Below are positions 1 to 7,473 of a DNA stretch of 22,170 nucleotides, piece after piece; the stretch's first letter is position 1; the number at the start of each line of letters is the position of its first letter. Source of the stretch: an uncultured Clostridia bacterium (GTDB taxonomy: Bacteria; Bacillota; Clostridia; UBA1381); NCBI GenBank assembly GCA_934462945.1, contig CAKSJF010000041.1:1-22170 (forward strand), given 5' to 3'. The notes below the pieces were generated by a model. That model saw only the letters and a list, made by a program, of their open reading frames with translations, made no database searches and had not been told where the DNA came from. A program made the position numbers and the translations under genes.

Positions 1-84
1 ATGACCGTCCGGGGGACGGTCAGAACCGCGGTGTGACCGAGCCGCAGCGAGAAACTGGCGGCGTAAGCCGACTGAGGGATTGTT
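1..84 (-). repeat. Dispersed hairpin repeat, copy R1 (long-insert variant, cut by window edge)
   Basis: Read on the minus strand this begins AACAATCCCTCAGTC, then a small hairpin (CGGC/GCCG around a 4-nt loop), then a GC-rich insert. Bases 1-56 are the exact reverse complement of 7289-7344 in copy R4, so both belong to one subfamily with the long insert. The far end, expected to carry the CCCTTTGCTCAAGGGAGCC hairpin, lies outside the window. It sits about 80 bp upstream of the lipoprotein gene. Family function is unknown; it resembles small non-coding mobile or REP-like elements. Confidence 0.8.
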
Positions 85-166
85 ACCTCGAAGTTTTGCA
101 AAATTATATTAGTAGATAAGCCGTTGAAATCCTATAGACGGCAAAAAATAAAAGGAGGATATGAAA

Positions 167-1717
167 ATGAAAAAAATGAAAAAGGCATTGGCATTGGCGC
201 TTGCCGGAGTGATGATGGCATCAGCGCTCACCGGATGCGGAAAGCAGGAGACAGCAGGAGGGGATACCGGAGATCTGGAATTAACGCTCCATATGCACTT
301 CTTCGGCTACTGCGTTTACGACGACAACTGGCCGGTATTTAAAGAGGCTGCTAAGAAAACAGGGGTTACCTTAAAGGGAACAGCAGTGGAAACCGTGTCG
401 GACAGCGGTCAGGCATATTCCACCATGCTTGCAGACAAGAAACTGCCGGATATTATCCACTATGTCGGCACAGACCTGTTAAAGAGCGGCATGGACGGCG
501 CACTGATTCCGTTGGAGGATTTAATTGACCAGTATGCGCCGCACATCAAGGCATTCTTTGAAAAATGCCCGGAGGCAAGAGTTGCAGCAACCGCAGCAGA
601 CGGACATATTTACTATATTCCGGGTACGCTTGCTCCGATCGGATCGGGAAATGTTCCCTCCGAAGCATTCTTCATCCGTCAGGATTGGCTCGACAAGCTG
701 GGCTTGAAAGCGCCGACCACAGTGGATGAGTATTATGAAGTATTAAAAGCATTCAAAACGCAAGACCCGAACGGCAACGGACAGGCGGACGAAATTCCGT
801 ATTTCGACCGTGCCGGAACAATCAACGATCTGTATCAGCTTTTTGCGGCACATGCAGATTACTACATTAACGATCAGGGACAGTATGTCAACGGAAGAAC
901 AGAGGACGCATACAAAACTGCAGTAAAAGAACTTGCAAAGTGGTACAAGGAAGGCTTGATCGACCCGGAAATCTTCACACGCGGTCAGCAGGCAAGAGAA
1001 CAGCTCTTATCCAGCAATATCGGCGGCGCAACGCACGACTGGATTTCCTCCACCACATCCTATAACGATAAATACCCGGAGGTTGCCGGACTGAACTTCA
1101 CACCGATTGCACCGCCGGCAGACAAGAACGGCGTGGTAAAAGAAGCATTGGGAAGATCGCTCCTGCACGGCTTAGGCTGGGGTATTTCCAAGGACAACAA
1201 GCATGTAGAGCGCACCATGGAATACTTTGATTTCTGGTTCACAGACGAGGGTTCAATTCTCAGCTCCTATGGAATTGAGGGTGAGGACTACACCGTGGAA
1301 AACGGAGAATACAAATTTACCGACACTGTCTTAAAGGCAGACGGCGGTGTTCCGAACTATTTGAGAAATATCGGCGCAGCAGTGGAAATCGGTTCGGAGC
1401 GTCAGCTGGGTTCAGAGCTTGCAGGTATGAACGATATGGGCAAAAAGGCATTTGAAGAATATCAGCAGAATAACTGGGTTCAGGATCAGCTGCCGATCCT
1501 TTCCTACACACAGGAACAGCAGGACGTGCTCACAGCCAATAAAACCAATCTGGATACCTACTGCAAGGAGCAGGAACAGAAATGGATTATGGGCGCAGAG
1601 GATGTAGACGCGAATTGGGATCAGTACCTTGCAACCTTAAAGACAATGGGCAACGAGGAAATTTTAAAGGTTTATAACGAAGCTTATCAAAACTACGAAA
1701 CAGCACTGAAAAATTGA
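167..1717 (+). CDS. Extracellular solute-binding lipoprotein, ABC sugar-type (family 1)
   Basis: Predicted 516-residue membrane-anchored lipoprotein that would capture a carbohydrate outside the cell for an ABC importer. The N-terminus MKKMKKALALALAG runs into a hydrophobic stretch and a lipobox L-T-G-C with the lipidated Cys at about residue 24. The body has the look of LplA/YtcQ-like family-1 binding proteins: an early LTLHMHFFGY segment, KKLPDIIHYVG, and PTTVDEYYEVLKAFKTQDPN followed by NGQADEIPY, a motif common in this group. ATG 167 is preferred over the in-frame ATG at 161 because AGGAGG at 153-158 lies 8 nt before 167 but only 2 nt before 161. No permease or ATPase gene is visible on either side, so the partner transporter is upstream of the window or elsewhere. 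Substrate cannot be read from the sequence; the surface-protein genes that follow suggest an oligosaccharide. Upstream, a weak promoter (TTGTTA at 80-85, TTATAT at 104-109, 18-nt spacer) overlaps the end of repeat R1. Confidence 0.85.
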   Translation: MKKMKKALALALAGVMMASALTGCGKQETAGGDTGDLELTLHMHFFGYCVYDDNWPVFKEAAKKTGVTLKGTAVETVSDSGQAYSTMLADKKLPDIIHYVGTDLLKSGMDGALIPLEDLIDQYAPHIKAFFEKCPEARVAATAADGHIYYIPGTLAPIGSGNVPSEAFFIRQDWLDKLGLKAPTTVDEYYEVLKAFKTQDPNGNGQADEIPYFDRAGTINDLYQLFAAHADYYINDQGQYVNGRTEDAYKTAVKELAKWYKEGLIDPEIFTRGQQAREQLLSSNIGGATHDWISSTTSYNDKYPEVAGLNFTPIAPPADKNGVVKEALGRSLLHGLGWGISKDNKHVERTMEYFDFWFTDEGSILSSYGIEGEDYTVENGEYKFTDTVLKADGGVPNYLRNIGAAVEIGSERQLGSELAGMNDMGKKAFEEYQQNNWVQDQLPILSYTQEQQDVLTANKTNLDTYCKEQEQKWIMGAEDVDANWDQYLATLKTMGNEEILKVYNEAYQNYETALKN

Positions 1718-1738
1718 TTCTAAGCAGGATTTTCTCAT

Positions 1739-1779
1739 CCCTGCCGCCTCTGATCCAATCCATACCACCTGCGGCGGGG
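1739..1779 (+). other. Stem-loop after the lipoprotein gene
   Basis: CCCTGCCGC (1739-1747) pairs with GCGGCGGGG (1771-1779) over 9 positions including one G-U, with a 23-nt loop. It lies 22 nt after the stop codon. There is no T-run behind it, so it is not a standard intrinsic terminator; it could protect the 3' end of the upstream mRNA or be a weak terminator. Confidence 0.35.
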
Positions 1780-1813
1780 AGAGAGAAGCTTGTTTTGAAT
1801 AAAGTCAATGCAT

Positions 1814-1911
1814 TTGTAAAACGGGGAGTATGAAATTTTGCAGTAATCAGAATTTTTTGGAGTGCGCAGCTAAAAAATTCATCCCCAAATTCCAGACGCC
1901 TCGTTTTACAA
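1814..1911 (+). promoter_or_regulatory. Nested inverted repeats in the leader of the LamG protein gene
   Basis: Two perfect inverted repeats are nested. The outer pair is TTGTAAAACG (1814-1823) with CGTTTTACAA (1902-1911), and the inner pair is GAATTTTTT (1850-1858) with AAAAAATTC (1872-1880). As RNA they could form one long hairpin ending 35 nt before the start codon at 1947. A weak promoter-like pair (TTGAAT then TAAAAC, 16-nt spacer) overlaps the outer left arm. Role unknown: an mRNA leader structure or a protein-binding site. Confidence 0.35.
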
Positions 1912-1946
1912 TTGCGATAGCTTTAAAAAGTAAAGGAGAGAGGAAT

Positions 1947-3908
1947 ATGAAAAAACAAATTTTATCCGGAATCCTGTCACTCGGCATTGTAGCATCAATG
2001 CTGCCGGCAGTGTTTGCAGAAGAAACCGCATCCTTTGATTTTAACTGGAATTTTAATGAAAATATTGCACAGCCGGACAAGTCCGGTCCAGCCAATAAGG
2101 CATTGGCACAGATTTATGCCAGCGGTCAGGCAGGTGCAAGCGGGGCATCCGGAGATTACGCGCTTGCATGGGTGCCGGGTGTCGGAAAATACGCAGATTA
2201 TACCGGCAGTTTAAATAAGTATGCAAATGGCTATGTTTTTTTGCAGGATTACCTTGCGGAGCAGCAGTACACGGATGAGGAATTTGTAGTAAGTGCAGAC
2301 TTTCAAGTAAAAACACATCATATTACTGCGTACATTCTTGGCATGAAAATGACTGTCAATACGTTTGATGAATATGTACTTCCGGTTGTGTTGCAGTTGG
2401 ATGGAAGTGTGACCATCAATGGACAGGAAATTGCACAGGTTTATCCGAATGAGTGGAATAATGTAGCAGTGAAATACAGCCTGTCCTCAGAAAATGGCGC
2501 AAGCGCAGATGTTTATTTTAACGGTGAGTTGGTAGCAGAAAATGTGCAGGATCCCAATGCAAAGAGCGATGTAAAAGGAATTGCAAGTGCATTTAATGCA
2601 AAAACAGATGCATTTATTAAAAAAGCAGATGCAAGTTTAAACTATGCATCATCGCGTAATGAGATATTCTGTCTGGATAACCTGTATATCGGTGAAGATC
2701 TGACAAAGATTGATTATGATTTGCAGATGACAGAAGTGAGAGAGGATTTATCAAAGAAAAAAATTACTGTTCACTTTAATAAGGATATTGCAGACACAGA
2801 AAGTGTTGTTCCGGTATTGAGTGACGCGTCCGGAAAAGCAGTCGCATTTGCATCCAAAGAGTGGACAGATGCAAGAACACTTGTTTTATCGCTTGATACA
2901 GCGCTTCCGTTTGGAGCAACCTATAATGTTTTTGCTTTGATTGAAGGTAAAAGTGTTCAAAAGAACTTTACCACCAGCTATGAGAGATTCTATGACTTCA
3001 ATGATACCTCAACGGTTGAACTCACTGCGGCATACGGCGGAGCTCCTTATACTGCGGTCAAAGAAGGAAGATATGACACAGATGGAACAGATAAAAGCTT
3101 CGGTATTAGTACGCTTGCCGGAAAGGGCGGAGCCGTTACAGAAATTGGAAAGCGTAGTCAGGGGTTTGCAATTTTAAATGGTCAATGTAACTATGGAAAA
3201 CAGCCGGTTCATCATATTAACTATGATTTTAAGGTAGAAAATCCGGATGTATTTGCAACATTATTAGCCATTGACTCAAATACAGCAGGAGACAAAAATT
3301 TGCAGATTCAGTTAGCACAGGATGGGACTATTTCCTGCAAGAATACAGTGCTTGGAACAGCAGAATTGAATCAATGGCACAATATCGACATTCGTTTCCA
3401 TGATTTTGCAAGTAAGTATAGTTGGAGATATATGTATTTAACTGTTTCATTGGATGGAGACGATCCTGTTTTAGTTGGTCTCGGTCAATGGAGAAATATG
3501 CAGAACTTTGGTATCTATGTAGGTGCGAATACTTCGGTTGAAATTGTTCCTGGTGTAAATGAAAGACCGACCGAACGAAACGAGATTCTTTACATTGATA
3601 ATTTGTATGTAGGACCAAACAATTATATGGATTACATCAATTCAGAATTTACCACAGCATACACCAACAACAACGGTTCTTTGACTGCAACCATCAATTC
3701 CGGTTTAAGGGCAAACCAGGGAGAGGCAATCTTTGCACTTTACAGCGGAACAACTTTAAAAGAGGTTCAGACAGTTGATTTTGCAGTTAAGAAATTCAAT
3801 CAGAAAAACATTCAGAAAGTGTTCTCCGGCTATCAGGAGGGCGACACTGTGAAATTAATGGCATGGAACAGCTTAGACGGACTTGTTCCGATGACAGAGG
3901 CAAAGTAA
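1947..3908 (+). CDS. Secreted protein with two LamG-like modules, an Ig-like domain and a C-terminal cap domain
   Basis: 653-residue secreted protein of unknown ligand. Residues 1-24 are a signal peptide ending AVFA. Residues about 30-250 form a concanavalin/LamG-like module with the landmarks NEWNNVAVKYSL, a short DVYFNGELV strand and a closing LDNLYIG. Residues about 255-343 look like a bacterial Ig-like (Big_5 type) domain with KKKITVHFNKDI. Residues about 345-557 are a second LamG-like module (NQWHNIDIRF ... IDNLYVG). Residues 565-653 are a terminal beta domain ending VKLMAWNSLDGLVPM, seen in many secreted clostridial polysaccharide-active proteins. The start at 1947 has AAAGGAGAG 6-14 nt upstream and gives a clean signal peptide; the frame remains open upstream to 1830 but that extension is charged and has no ribosome binding site. 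It has no SLH domain or sortase motif, so it is probably released or non-covalently held. The middle of the gene looks richer in A+T than its neighbours. A carbohydrate-binding role is inferred from the modules only. Confidence 0.8.
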   Translation: MKKQILSGILSLGIVASMLPAVFAEETASFDFNWNFNENIAQPDKSGPANKALAQIYASGQAGASGASGDYALAWVPGVGKYADYTGSLNKYANGYVFLQDYLAEQQYTDEEFVVSADFQVKTHHITAYILGMKMTVNTFDEYVLPVVLQLDGSVTINGQEIAQVYPNEWNNVAVKYSLSSENGASADVYFNGELVAENVQDPNAKSDVKGIASAFNAKTDAFIKKADASLNYASSRNEIFCLDNLYIGEDLTKIDYDLQMTEVREDLSKKKITVHFNKDIADTESVVPVLSDASGKAVAFASKEWTDARTLVLSLDTALPFGATYNVFALIEGKSVQKNFTTSYERFYDFNDTSTVELTAAYGGAPYTAVKEGRYDTDGTDKSFGISTLAGKGGAVTEIGKRSQGFAILNGQCNYGKQPVHHINYDFKVENPDVFATLLAIDSNTAGDKNLQIQLAQDGTISCKNTVLGTAELNQWHNIDIRFHDFASKYSWRYMYLTVSLDGDDPVLVGLGQWRNMQNFGIYVGANTSVEIVPGVNERPTERNEILYIDNLYVGPNNYMDYINSEFTTAYTNNNGSLTATINSGLRANQGEAIFALYSGTTLKEVQTVDFAVKKFNQKNIQKVFSGYQEGDTVKLMAWNSLDGLVPMTEAK

Positions 3909-3962
3909 TTTCCAGATATTTCAATTGAAGTTCTTAGGGTAATTTGGTAGAATAAAAGAAAG

Positions 3963-3993
3963 CCTGCTTCTGATCTTTGCGATCAGAAGCAGG
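3963..3993. terminator. Perfect 13-bp stem-loop, probable terminator
   Basis: CCTGCTTCTGATC (3963-3975) and GATCAGAAGCAGG (3981-3993) pair perfectly around a 5-nt loop, 55 nt after the stop of the preceding gene. On the + strand only TGGAATTTTC follows, a poor U-tract. On the minus strand the stem is followed by a T-rich CTTTCTTTTATTC. Best read as the 3' end of the preceding + strand unit, with the strand asymmetry noted. Confidence 0.5.
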
Positions 3994-4031
3994 TGGAATT
4001 TTCAAGAAATGATTTGTGGGTTTTCGGTGGT

Positions 4032-4085
4032 GACAATCCCTCAGTCACCTGACGGTGACAGCTCCCTTTACTCAAGGGAGCCTCA
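4032..4085 (+). repeat. Dispersed hairpin repeat, copy R2 (short variant)
   Basis: The copy begins GACAATCCCTCA. It then carries hairpin 1, GTCACC/GGTGAC (4044-4059), and hairpin 2, GCTCCCTT/AAGGGAGC (4061-4081), and ends in CCTCA. It is nearly identical to copy R3 at the other end of the next gene, so that gene is flanked by two same-orientation copies. Confidence 0.8.
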
Positions 4086-4139
4086 CGAAAGGGAATCTTT
4101 GCTCAAGGGAGCCTCATGAAAGGGAGCCTTACGAAAGGT
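4070..4139 (+). repeat. Short tandem duplication of the repeat's 3' end
   Basis: The segment CTCAAGGGAGCCTCA followed by CGAAAGGGA (about 4071-4094) recurs as CTCAAGGGAGCCTCA plus TGAAAGGGA (about 4102-4125), and a shortened third unit CCTTACGAAAGG ends at 4138. These look like decayed tandem copies of the distal end of R2. The array lies just upstream of the next gene's ribosome binding site and creates a spurious N-terminal extension of that reading frame. Confidence 0.6.
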
Positions 4140-4169
4140 CAGAAATCATTTTTTGAAAGGATGAGATGT

Positions 4170-7094
4170 ATGAAAAAGCTAATATCAGTTTTATTAAGTA
4201 CTGTCCTGGCATTTTCTCCTGGCTTGGCACATGCCTGGGGGGATGAGATTTCCTATGGCAGCGCTGAATATCAGAGCGACGGAATCACCGTTAATTACAT
4301 ATGCCGCGGCATTTCCTCCTATGAGGACGGACAGGGAATTATCGTGACCGCCGTGGAGGGTGCAGAAGAAACGATTTTGCAGGTGGTCGGCATTGAGGAA
4401 GAAAAGGTTCTGCATGTGTTTTCTCCGGGTGTTACCGGAACAATGTGGTACGGCTGTGCAGCAGAGGACGGAACGGTCTATTGCTGTATCGGCAGAAATC
4501 TTGTGATTTACAATCCGACAACAAAAACCGTTAAAAATGCCGGTGTTGTTCCGACAACAAGGAGCGGAAATTCCACCGGTCTGATTGCCGCATCGGACGG
4601 GGCGGTCTATGGTGTCACCACCAACTACGGAAACGTCTATCAATATAAAGATGAAAAAATCTCCACGCTTTATTCCGTTCCGAATGTGAATTCCATGGGC
4701 GGTATTGCAGAGGTGGACGGCGCAATTTACTTTGGCGGTGCATATACCGGAACGGACGGAGCAGGAACGGCGGTCTATCGGATGAACCTTTCAGACCGGA
4801 GCGTCAGCACAATTTCCAATCCGCTTTCGGAAAATATTAAAGCGGTCGGACAGATGTATGCCTGCGGTGAATATCTGATCGTTCAGCTGACCGGCTATTC
4901 CGGCACACAGCATGCCTATTTCTATAACGTGAAAACCAACACCTGGCTTTCGGGAAAAACGATTGACTTTCAGGCAAACGGCATGACGGACGAATGCGGC
5001 GGAAAGCTGTTTTATCTAAACGGCAGCCGGTATTACGGAATTGATACCAAAACCCTGGAAATCACCAGCTATTCAAAGCTTGGCGGCAGCTATCAGCGCG
5101 GAAACGGACTTCCGATCCGCTATAGCGGATTTTCGGGTGAATGCTTTGTGAATGTGCAGTATAACGGAAATTTATACGTCCTTTCTCCGGAGGAGCAAAA
5201 GGAAAAGCATTTGAATGTGTCGCTTGCAGAGGCAAAAATGCGGCGCAGAATTTCCAAGGTCGGACAGGACGGACGCGTGTATGTCACTGGATTTATGGGA
5301 TCGTCCGGCATTGCATACGACCCGGCAACCGGAGAAAAAGAACCGTTTTATATGGCGCAGGGCGAGGGCGCGGTCAGCACAGCGGATAAAATGTATATCG
5401 GCTGCTACACCGGCGCAGAAATCTACGAGCTGGATATGAGTAAACCCTACTCCACGGCGAAAAACGGCGGAAATCCGAAATTGATTTTTGATATTGGACA
5501 GGATCAGGATCGCCCGTTTGGAATGGATGTGGCAGGGAATAAGCTTTTGGTGGGAACACTTCCGAAAGCCGGAACGCTTGGCGGTGCGCTTTCGGTCATT
5601 GATCTGACCACGAAAAACGGAACAACCTACCGGAATTTAGTGCAGGATCAGGCGATTCTGACGGTAACCCATCAGGATAACACCGTCTTTTGCGGAACAA
5701 CAGTTTGCGGAGGTTCGGCCTCCACACCAACCACAACCACCGCACATGTTTTCAGCTTTAATCTGAAAAACCGGAAAATTATCCGGGATGTAGAAATTTC
5801 CATCCCTGGGGTGGATATTCCGATCGGTGCGGTACATGGGTTAAAAATTTCGCCCTATGACGGAAAGCTCTATGGGTCGGCAGCCGGTGTGGATTTTGTG
5901 ATGAATCCGGATACTTTGGAAATTGAACGCTATCATTTAACCGGTGCAGGCTTTGAGGAGGGCAAAAAAGTCTCCTCGCTCCAGCTCTGGCATGAATACG
6001 CAATGGAGTTTTACGGCGGCTATCTTTTCCGGACAAATCAGATTTTAGATCCGGAAACGCTCGAAGTTCTCGCCACTGCTCCTCTGGACGGACAGTTTGC
6101 AGGAATCATAGACGGCGCGGCATATTTTGTCACCGGAAACACCGATATTTATAAAATTCCGATTGAGGAAAATAAAATCTTAGGAAAACGGTGGACGTTT
6201 GACGGCGGTGCGGTGATTCCGGAGGATTTTACAAAGAAGAATAAAGATGTTCAGCGTGTGACGCGCCCGGGGGTATCGGGTAATGAGGACGATCAGGCAT
6301 TCGGCTTTTTAATCGGAGTCGGAAACGGATACGGCTCAACCGATTTAAACTGCTATACTAACGGCTATGATATTTTAAAAGAGGAGATTGGAAACGATTA
6401 CTGGAACGACACCACAATCTGTATGAATGTTGATTTTCAGGTTCAGAATATCGATCTCCATGCGCATCTTTTGTGTCCCACCTTTGGAGCGCCTACCAAA
6501 AGCGGCTATTACGGCGGCTTGAACGGCGAACAGTATGCCGCTCCGGTCAGCATCCGGGAGGGAACAGTCTATGCCGGCGGTCAGGCAATCGGGAGCTATC
6601 AGGCGAACGAATGGCATAATGTCGGCGCGGTGTACCGGGTTTCCGCGGAAAAAGGAGTCAGCTTTGATGTCTGGTACGACGGAAAAAAGGCCGCAGAAAA
6701 TCTGACGGTCACAAGTGATGTCGCAAAGCTTGGAATTTCGTGTTTCTCCATCCCGGTCGGCGCAAATTCCCCGCAGGACGGATCAAACCGGTTTGATACA
6801 AGAGGAGAGTATTTGTATCTTGATAATCTGTATATCGGACATAACACCGATAATGTGATGGGCGATGCGTCTTATACAAGGGAGCAGGACGGCACACTCC
6901 GTCTAAACGGCGGCGCATATGGCGGCAGTGTTCAGCTGATCTTCCCGGACTACGAAAACGGACGCCTCTCGTCAGTATCCAGCGCCCTATGGGAGCTGAA
7001 CCCCAGAGAAACCGAAGAAATTTCATTCCCGGAGGATTTTTCCTGCCTGGTGTGGAAGAACTATCAGACAATGCAACCGGTTAATACGAGGTAA
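4170..7094 (+). CDS. Secreted beta-propeller protein with C-terminal LamG-like module
   Basis: 974-residue secreted protein. MKKLISVLLSTVLAFS leads a signal peptide ending GLAHA at about residue 22. Residues about 25-670 are rich in repeated strands of the form DGxVYxxxGxxLxxYxPxT, typical of YVTN/PQQ-like or Kelch-like beta-propellers. Residues about 672-890 are a LamG-like module (KRWTFDGG ... NEWHNVGAVY ... LDNLYIG), and 895-974 a terminal beta domain ending CLVWKNYQTMQPV. The propeller is a clear paralogue of the one at 7560-10088, with long matching runs such as QDRPFGMD, LTVTH, VHGL (His at about 556) and WHEY (Trp at about 607). ATG 4170 is chosen because GAAAGG at 4155-4160 lies 9 nt upstream; in-frame ATGs at 4116 and 4161 fall in repeat-derived sequence or abut the ribosome binding site. 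Function is unknown: a polysaccharide-binding or lyase-type propeller is possible, but no family-defining catalytic set is recognised. The stop codon touches repeat R3. Confidence 0.8.
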   Translation: MKKLISVLLSTVLAFSPGLAHAWGDEISYGSAEYQSDGITVNYICRGISSYEDGQGIIVTAVEGAEETILQVVGIEEEKVLHVFSPGVTGTMWYGCAAEDGTVYCCIGRNLVIYNPTTKTVKNAGVVPTTRSGNSTGLIAASDGAVYGVTTNYGNVYQYKDEKISTLYSVPNVNSMGGIAEVDGAIYFGGAYTGTDGAGTAVYRMNLSDRSVSTISNPLSENIKAVGQMYACGEYLIVQLTGYSGTQHAYFYNVKTNTWLSGKTIDFQANGMTDECGGKLFYLNGSRYYGIDTKTLEITSYSKLGGSYQRGNGLPIRYSGFSGECFVNVQYNGNLYVLSPEEQKEKHLNVSLAEAKMRRRISKVGQDGRVYVTGFMGSSGIAYDPATGEKEPFYMAQGEGAVSTADKMYIGCYTGAEIYELDMSKPYSTAKNGGNPKLIFDIGQDQDRPFGMDVAGNKLLVGTLPKAGTLGGALSVIDLTTKNGTTYRNLVQDQAILTVTHQDNTVFCGTTVCGGSASTPTTTTAHVFSFNLKNRKIIRDVEISIPGVDIPIGAVHGLKISPYDGKLYGSAAGVDFVMNPDTLEIERYHLTGAGFEEGKKVSSLQLWHEYAMEFYGGYLFRTNQILDPETLEVLATAPLDGQFAGIIDGAAYFVTGNTDIYKIPIEENKILGKRWTFDGGAVIPEDFTKKNKDVQRVTRPGVSGNEDDQAFGFLIGVGNGYGSTDLNCYTNGYDILKEEIGNDYWNDTTICMNVDFQVQNIDLHAHLLCPTFGAPTKSGYYGGLNGEQYAAPVSIREGTVYAGGQAIGSYQANEWHNVGAVYRVSAEKGVSFDVWYDGKKAAENLTVTSDVAKLGISCFSIPVGANSPQDGSNRFDTRGEYLYLDNLYIGHNTDNVMGDASYTREQDGTLRLNGGAYGGSVQLIFPDYENGRLSSVSSALWELNPRETEEISFPEDFSCLVWKNYQTMQPVNTR

Positions 7095-7146
7095 CAATCC
7101 CTCAGTCACCTGACGGTGACAGCTCCCTTTGCTCAAAGGAGCCTAT
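7093..7146 (+). repeat. Dispersed hairpin repeat, copy R3 (short variant)
   Basis: AACAATCCCTCA begins inside the stop codon (7092-7094) of the preceding gene. Hairpin 1 is GTCACC/GGTGAC and hairpin 2 is GCTCCCTTTGCTCAAAGGAGC. It is nearly identical to R2 and forms the outer left end of the palindrome. Confidence 0.8.
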
Positions 7147-7262
7147 AGAAAGTGCAAATTTTACGTTTTGCGGATAAAATTTATTGCGTTAAAAGCGATA
7201 TACTTCACTCTTGCAATTACTTGGTGAGGTTTCCTTGAACAAAGGGAGCAGCACAAATGAGG

Positions 7263-7395
7263 AGACAATCCCTCAGTCACTGCGTGACAGTTTCTCGCTG
7301 CGGCTCGGTCACACCGCGGTTCTGACCGTCCCCCGGACGGTCATTCATTGCCGCGCTGCCGCTTCGCTACCCTTTGCTCAAGGGAGCCTCACCAA
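7263..7395 (+). repeat. Dispersed hairpin repeat, copy R4 (long-insert variant)
   Basis: It starts GACAATCCCTCA, with hairpin 1 GTCAC/GTGAC. A GC-rich insert of about 80 bp follows, in which 7289-7344 match R1 exactly in reverse complement. It ends CCCTTTGCTCAAGGGAGCC and TCACCAAG. It lies in the centre of the palindrome, and its right end also serves as part of the right arm. Confidence 0.75.
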
Positions 7396-7473
7396 GTAAA
7401 TGCAAAGTTAAAATATATTGGCTTAGATATAATAAATTTAATCTGATAAATGTAAAATTCGCACTTCCTCAAG

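Noticed and set aside
1739..1779. Intrinsic terminator after the lipoprotein gene
   Set aside because: The stem is fair but the loop is long and no T-run follows, so it is listed only as a stem-loop.
1830..1946. Upstream open extension of the LamG protein reading frame
   Set aside because: No ribosome binding site, a charged sequence ahead of a perfect signal peptide, and it overlaps the inverted repeats; ATG 1947 has AAAGGAGAG.
4070..4139. Possible small CRISPR array
   Set aside because: The units are unequal, decayed copies of a dispersed repeat with no unique spacers and no cas genes.
4116..4169. N-terminal extension of the first propeller protein
   Set aside because: Encoded by repeat remnants; the signal peptide starts cleanly at 4170 with GAAAGG 9 nt upstream.
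4194..4643. 149-codon minus-strand open frame
   Set aside because: Shadow of the first propeller gene; no ribosome binding site or recognisable domain.
7211..7399. 62-codon open frame inside the palindrome
   Set aside because: It lies wholly in repeat sequence, has no ribosome binding site, and its peptide has no protein-like features.
7405..7433. Promoter in the right arm of the palindrome (TATAAT at 7428)
   Set aside because: No -35 match at acceptable spacing and no extended -10; kept only as a remark.
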